DNA of 8,002 bases, taken from Caldithrix sp. Lineage in GTDB: Bacteria > Zhuqueibacterota > Zhuqueibacteria > Oceanimicrobiales > Oceanimicrobiaceae. Shown here in pieces: positions 6,871-8,002 of the stretch. The notes below the pieces were generated by a model. That model did no database searches. It had not been told where the DNA came from and worked only from the letters and a program-made list of their open reading frames with translations. The translations under genes were made by a program, and so were the position numbers. Each line of letters starts with the position of its first letter. Position 1 is the first letter of the stretch. The stretch is from assembly GCA_004357015.1 (NCBI GenBank), contig SMXE01000115.1:1-8002 (forward strand), written 5' to 3'.

Positions 6871-7077
6871 CATATTAATTATTGCTATTCTTTTACCAAT
6901 GTCTTTGACGATTTAAATATTAATCCAAAACATGGAAAGCAAGGGATAAATGCCGGAAATCTGTGGGATAGTATCCCAAATTATCATACTATCCCGATCC
7001 GCTTACTTCTATGTTATACACATGTTTCTAAAAGTGCCATAGATAAGATTAAAAATTCAGTGGATGAGTTTTTTTAA
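6838..7077 (+). pseudogene. 5'-truncated open reading frame, product unrecognised
   Basis: After a TGA at 6835-6837 the frame is open for 79 codons to TAA at 7075-7077, but it has no ATG, GTG or TTG where a start could lie, so it looks like the 3' end of a gene whose beginning is lost. The translation is protein-like: it includes CYSFTNVFDDLNINPK, then GINAGNLWDSIPNYHTIPIR and LLLCYTHVSKSAIDKIKNSV, closing with DEFF. The ending (xxIRLLLCYTHVSKxxIDKIKxxVDEFF) has the rhythm of the C-terminus of fold-type-I PLP enzymes such as threonine aldolases, but this resemblance is weak and no function is claimed. Its AT-rich codon use matches the downstream SRPBCC gene and not the P450. The frame could also be chance. 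Confidence 0.4.
6965..6995. repeat. 10-bp perfect inverted repeat
   Basis: GGGATAGTAT (6965-6974) and ATACTATCCC (6986-6995) are exact reverse complements separated by 11 bp. GGGATAGTATCCC (6965-6977) is also a short palindrome by itself. The element lies inside the truncated open frame; it might be an operator or a chance hairpin. Confidence 0.5.
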
Positions 7078-7108
7078 GTAAAGGAATCAAACAATGATAA
7101 AATAAAAA

Positions 7109-7182
7109 TATAAACAATTGTGTTTATACCGCCAATTTGGAGGAATAAACACAATAGAGATTATACAGACGTTGTGTTTAAT
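7109..7182 (+). other. weak candidate attC site of the preceding cassette
   Basis: TATAAAC (7109-7115) and GTTTAAT (7176-7182) can pair over five bases as outer core sites, and the stop of the truncated frame lies about 30 bp before, as expected in a cassette. However, the arms inside these cores pair poorly with each other because the local hairpin at 7118-7154 is much stronger, and the core does not fit GTTRRRY. It is offered only as a candidate left boundary of the SRPBCC cassette. Confidence 0.2.
7118..7154. repeat. strong imperfect hairpin upstream of the SRPBCC gene
   Basis: TTGTGTTTAT (7118-7127) pairs perfectly with ATAAACACAA (7145-7154). Inside it, CC pairs with GG (7129-7130 with 7142-7143) and CCAA pairs with TTGG around a single T, giving 16 base pairs with two mismatches. 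A third copy of the word, TTGTGTTTA at 7172-7180, could pair with TAAACACAA (7146-7154) instead, giving two mutually exclusive stems. The sequence fits a terminator/attenuator-like RNA, a transposable-element or repeat end, or a divergent attC. There is no T-run directly after the stem. Confidence 0.65.
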
Positions 7183-7209
7183 TAAATACAAATAAAACAA
7201 ACAAATGGA

Positions 7210-7225
7210 ATGGATTATTATCCAT
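7210..7225. promoter_or_regulatory. small palindrome upstream of the SRPBCC gene
   Basis: ATGGAT (7210-7215) and ATCCAT (7220-7225) form a six-base inverted repeat with a 4-bp spacer, 25 bp before the ribosome site of the SRPBCC gene. It could be an operator or a leader hairpin. In such AT-rich DNA it could also be chance. Confidence 0.25.
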
Positions 7226-7261
7226 AATAGTCAATAATTATCTAAATTAGGAGTAATTGAA

Positions 7262-7780
7262 ATGGGAAAATTAGATATAAAAGAATTAATTGAAATTAAT
7301 ACAAGTGCTGAAAAAGCATGGGAACTTGTCGGACCAAACTTTGTTAACATCGAAGATTGGGGAACAGGTGTAATTAAATCTTGGAGCCATGAGTCTGCTC
7401 CTGTAACTTTTGAAGGAGCACCTGCAGGTGGTCGATTTTGCGATCTTGGAAAGTCGGGAAAGATAGAAGAGCTAATAGTACATTACGACCAAGTGCAAAA
7501 AGAGATCACTTACTCTGCAAAGAGCGATAAGATACCGAGCTTTATAGTAGGCCTTCAGAACGCCTTAAAAATTGAAGAAATCAGCGATAATTCTTGCCGA
7601 GCATCGACCAATATGACTGCTGATTTAACAGGTTTAAGGGGTATACTTTTTGGTATTCTCATTAAGATTAATTTCAGAAAACTGCTAAAGGGTTTTTTGA
7701 AAGATTGGAAAATTTATGCAGAAACAGGAGAAGTGTCTGAAGCTAAAAAAAGAGAGCTTGCTAAACATAACAAAACCTAA
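7262..7780 (+). CDS. SRPBCC-fold (polyketide cyclase/START-like) protein, probable integron cassette gene
   Basis: The 172-residue product has no signal peptide and is predicted to be cytoplasmic. Its N-terminus, IKELIEINTSAEKAWELVGP then NIEDWGTGVIKSW, is the first strand and helix of SRPBCC/Polyketide_cyc2 proteins, in which a helix-grip fold forms a cavity for a hydrophobic ligand. The middle (GGRFCDLGKSGKIEELIVHYDQVQ) fits the curved sheet, and the long C-terminal helix with its basic stretch (about 140-160) closes the fold. No catalytic residues can be assigned and the ligand is unknown. GGAG at 7250-7253, 8 bp before the ATG, is a good ribosome site. Codon use is strongly A/T-ending, unlike the P450 upstream. 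The stop is followed 48 bp later by an attC site, which marks this as a mobile cassette gene. SRPBCC and other ligand-binding folds are frequent among cassette genes. Confidence 0.8.
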   Translation: MGKLDIKELIEINTSAEKAWELVGPNFVNIEDWGTGVIKSWSHESAPVTFEGAPAGGRFCDLGKSGKIEELIVHYDQVQKEITYSAKSDKIPSFIVGLQNALKIEEISDNSCRASTNMTADLTGLRGILFGILIKINFRKLLKGFLKDWKIYAETGEVSEAKKRELAKHNKT

Positions 7781-7802
7781 ACTGGCTTAAAACCCAGTTT
7801 AG
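7777..7802 (+). terminator. hairpin overlapping the SRPBCC stop codon, possible terminator
   Basis: CTAAACTGG (7777-7785) and CCAGTTTAG (7794-7802) form a perfect 9-bp stem with an 8-nt loop that includes the TAA stop. No U-tract follows, so this is not a canonical intrinsic terminator; it may instead stabilise the mRNA end. Confidence 0.4.
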
Positions 7803-7828
7803 CCAAACCGTTGAACAAAGAAAGAAAT

Positions 7829-7898
7829 GTATAACAAATCGTTGCACCTGACATTTTTCCGCTTCGCTCCAAAATGCAGATGAACTCCAGCGTTATGC
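7829..7898 (+). other. attC: integron attC recombination site (70 bp)
   Basis: The outer boxes GTATAAC (7829-7835) and GTTATGC (7892-7898) pair over all seven bases with one G-T wobble, leaving an unpaired central spacer on each side. The inner arms pair as TT, CACCTG (7842-7850) with CAGATGAA (7877-7884), and ACATTTT (7851-7857) with AAAATG (7871-7876). G7844 and A7851 are left unpaired on the same arm, seven bases apart: these are the extrahelical bases by which IntI recognises the folded bottom strand. The C7847/A7880 mismatch becomes a G-T wobble on the bottom strand. The end loop holds CCGCTTCGCTCC. Expected strand exchange is between G7892 and T7893. Length and layout are typical for cassette arrays. 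Confidence 0.85.
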
Positions 7899-7911
7899 AT
7901 AAGGAACAGGA

Positions 7912-8002
7912 ATGAAATCGATTTTTTTCTATGGGCTATTTATGGATGAATCTATCTTAAAAGAAAAAGGTTTTCATCCGACTAGCCCAGTATTAGCCTA
8001 CA
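7912..8002 (+). CDS. start of a gamma-glutamylcyclotransferase-like (AIG2/GGCT fold) cassette gene (partial)
   Basis: An open frame starts at the ATG and runs off the end of the window (30 codons visible). It begins 13 bp after the attC core, the usual distance for the next cassette's gene, and AAGGA (7901-7905) lies 6 bp upstream of the start. The first residues, MKSIFFYGLFMDESILKEKG, resemble the first strand and YGxLM-type ligand loop of GGCT-fold proteins, which cyclise gamma-glutamyl groups, but the usual YGTL motif appears here as YGLF. The rest of the protein, including the catalytic glutamate, lies outside the window, so the assignment is tentative. Confidence 0.55.
   Translation, partial: MKSIFFYGLFMDESILKEKGFHPTSPVLAY

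Noticed and set aside
6781..8002. CRISPR array or tRNA-linked genomic island
   Set aside because: No regularly spaced repeats and no tRNA-like cloverleaf or tRNA 3' end were found. The repeats present are inverted and few.

Overview
The window has two unlike parts. Bases 1 to about 6,780 are GC-rich (about 57% over 6601-6660) chromosomal DNA with all genes on the plus strand. From about 6,840 to the end the DNA is AT-rich (about 25% GC over 7081-7140), with different codon use and integron-cassette architecture. The left part resembles a Verrucomicrobiota-type genome (Limisphaerales/Pedosphaera-like). This is an inference from the style of the four-helix-bundle (S23) protein, the large ABC permease and the base composition; no rRNA or other marker gene is present to prove it.

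Left part, in order: the C-terminal end of a membrane protein (1-249); a YbgC/FadM-type acyl-CoA thioesterase (275-700); a small S23-family four-helix-bundle gene (740-1084) that appears cut short by an in-frame stop and is bracketed by degenerate 7-bp repeat arrays in opposite orientation; a LolD/MacB-like ABC ATPase (1253-1933) overlapping by 16 bp a 1133-residue, ten-TM FtsX-type permease (1918-5319); and a complete cytochrome P450 (5377-6780). The ATPase and permease form one exporter or extractor. The P450 follows closely with no terminator visible between them and may be co-transcribed, but no redox partner is present.

Right part: a 5'-truncated open frame (6838-7077) lies against the composition break. 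It is followed by a repeat-rich AT-rich spacer with a strong hairpin (7118-7154), an SRPBCC-fold gene (7262-7780), a well-formed integron attC site (7829-7898), and the start of another gene (7912 onward, gamma-glutamylcyclotransferase-like) 13 bp after the attC. Gene, attC, short leader, gene is the layout of an integron cassette array. No integrase gene is in the window. The abrupt junction near 6,780-6,870 could be a real array boundary, a rearrangement, or an assembly chimera; the sequence alone cannot decide.
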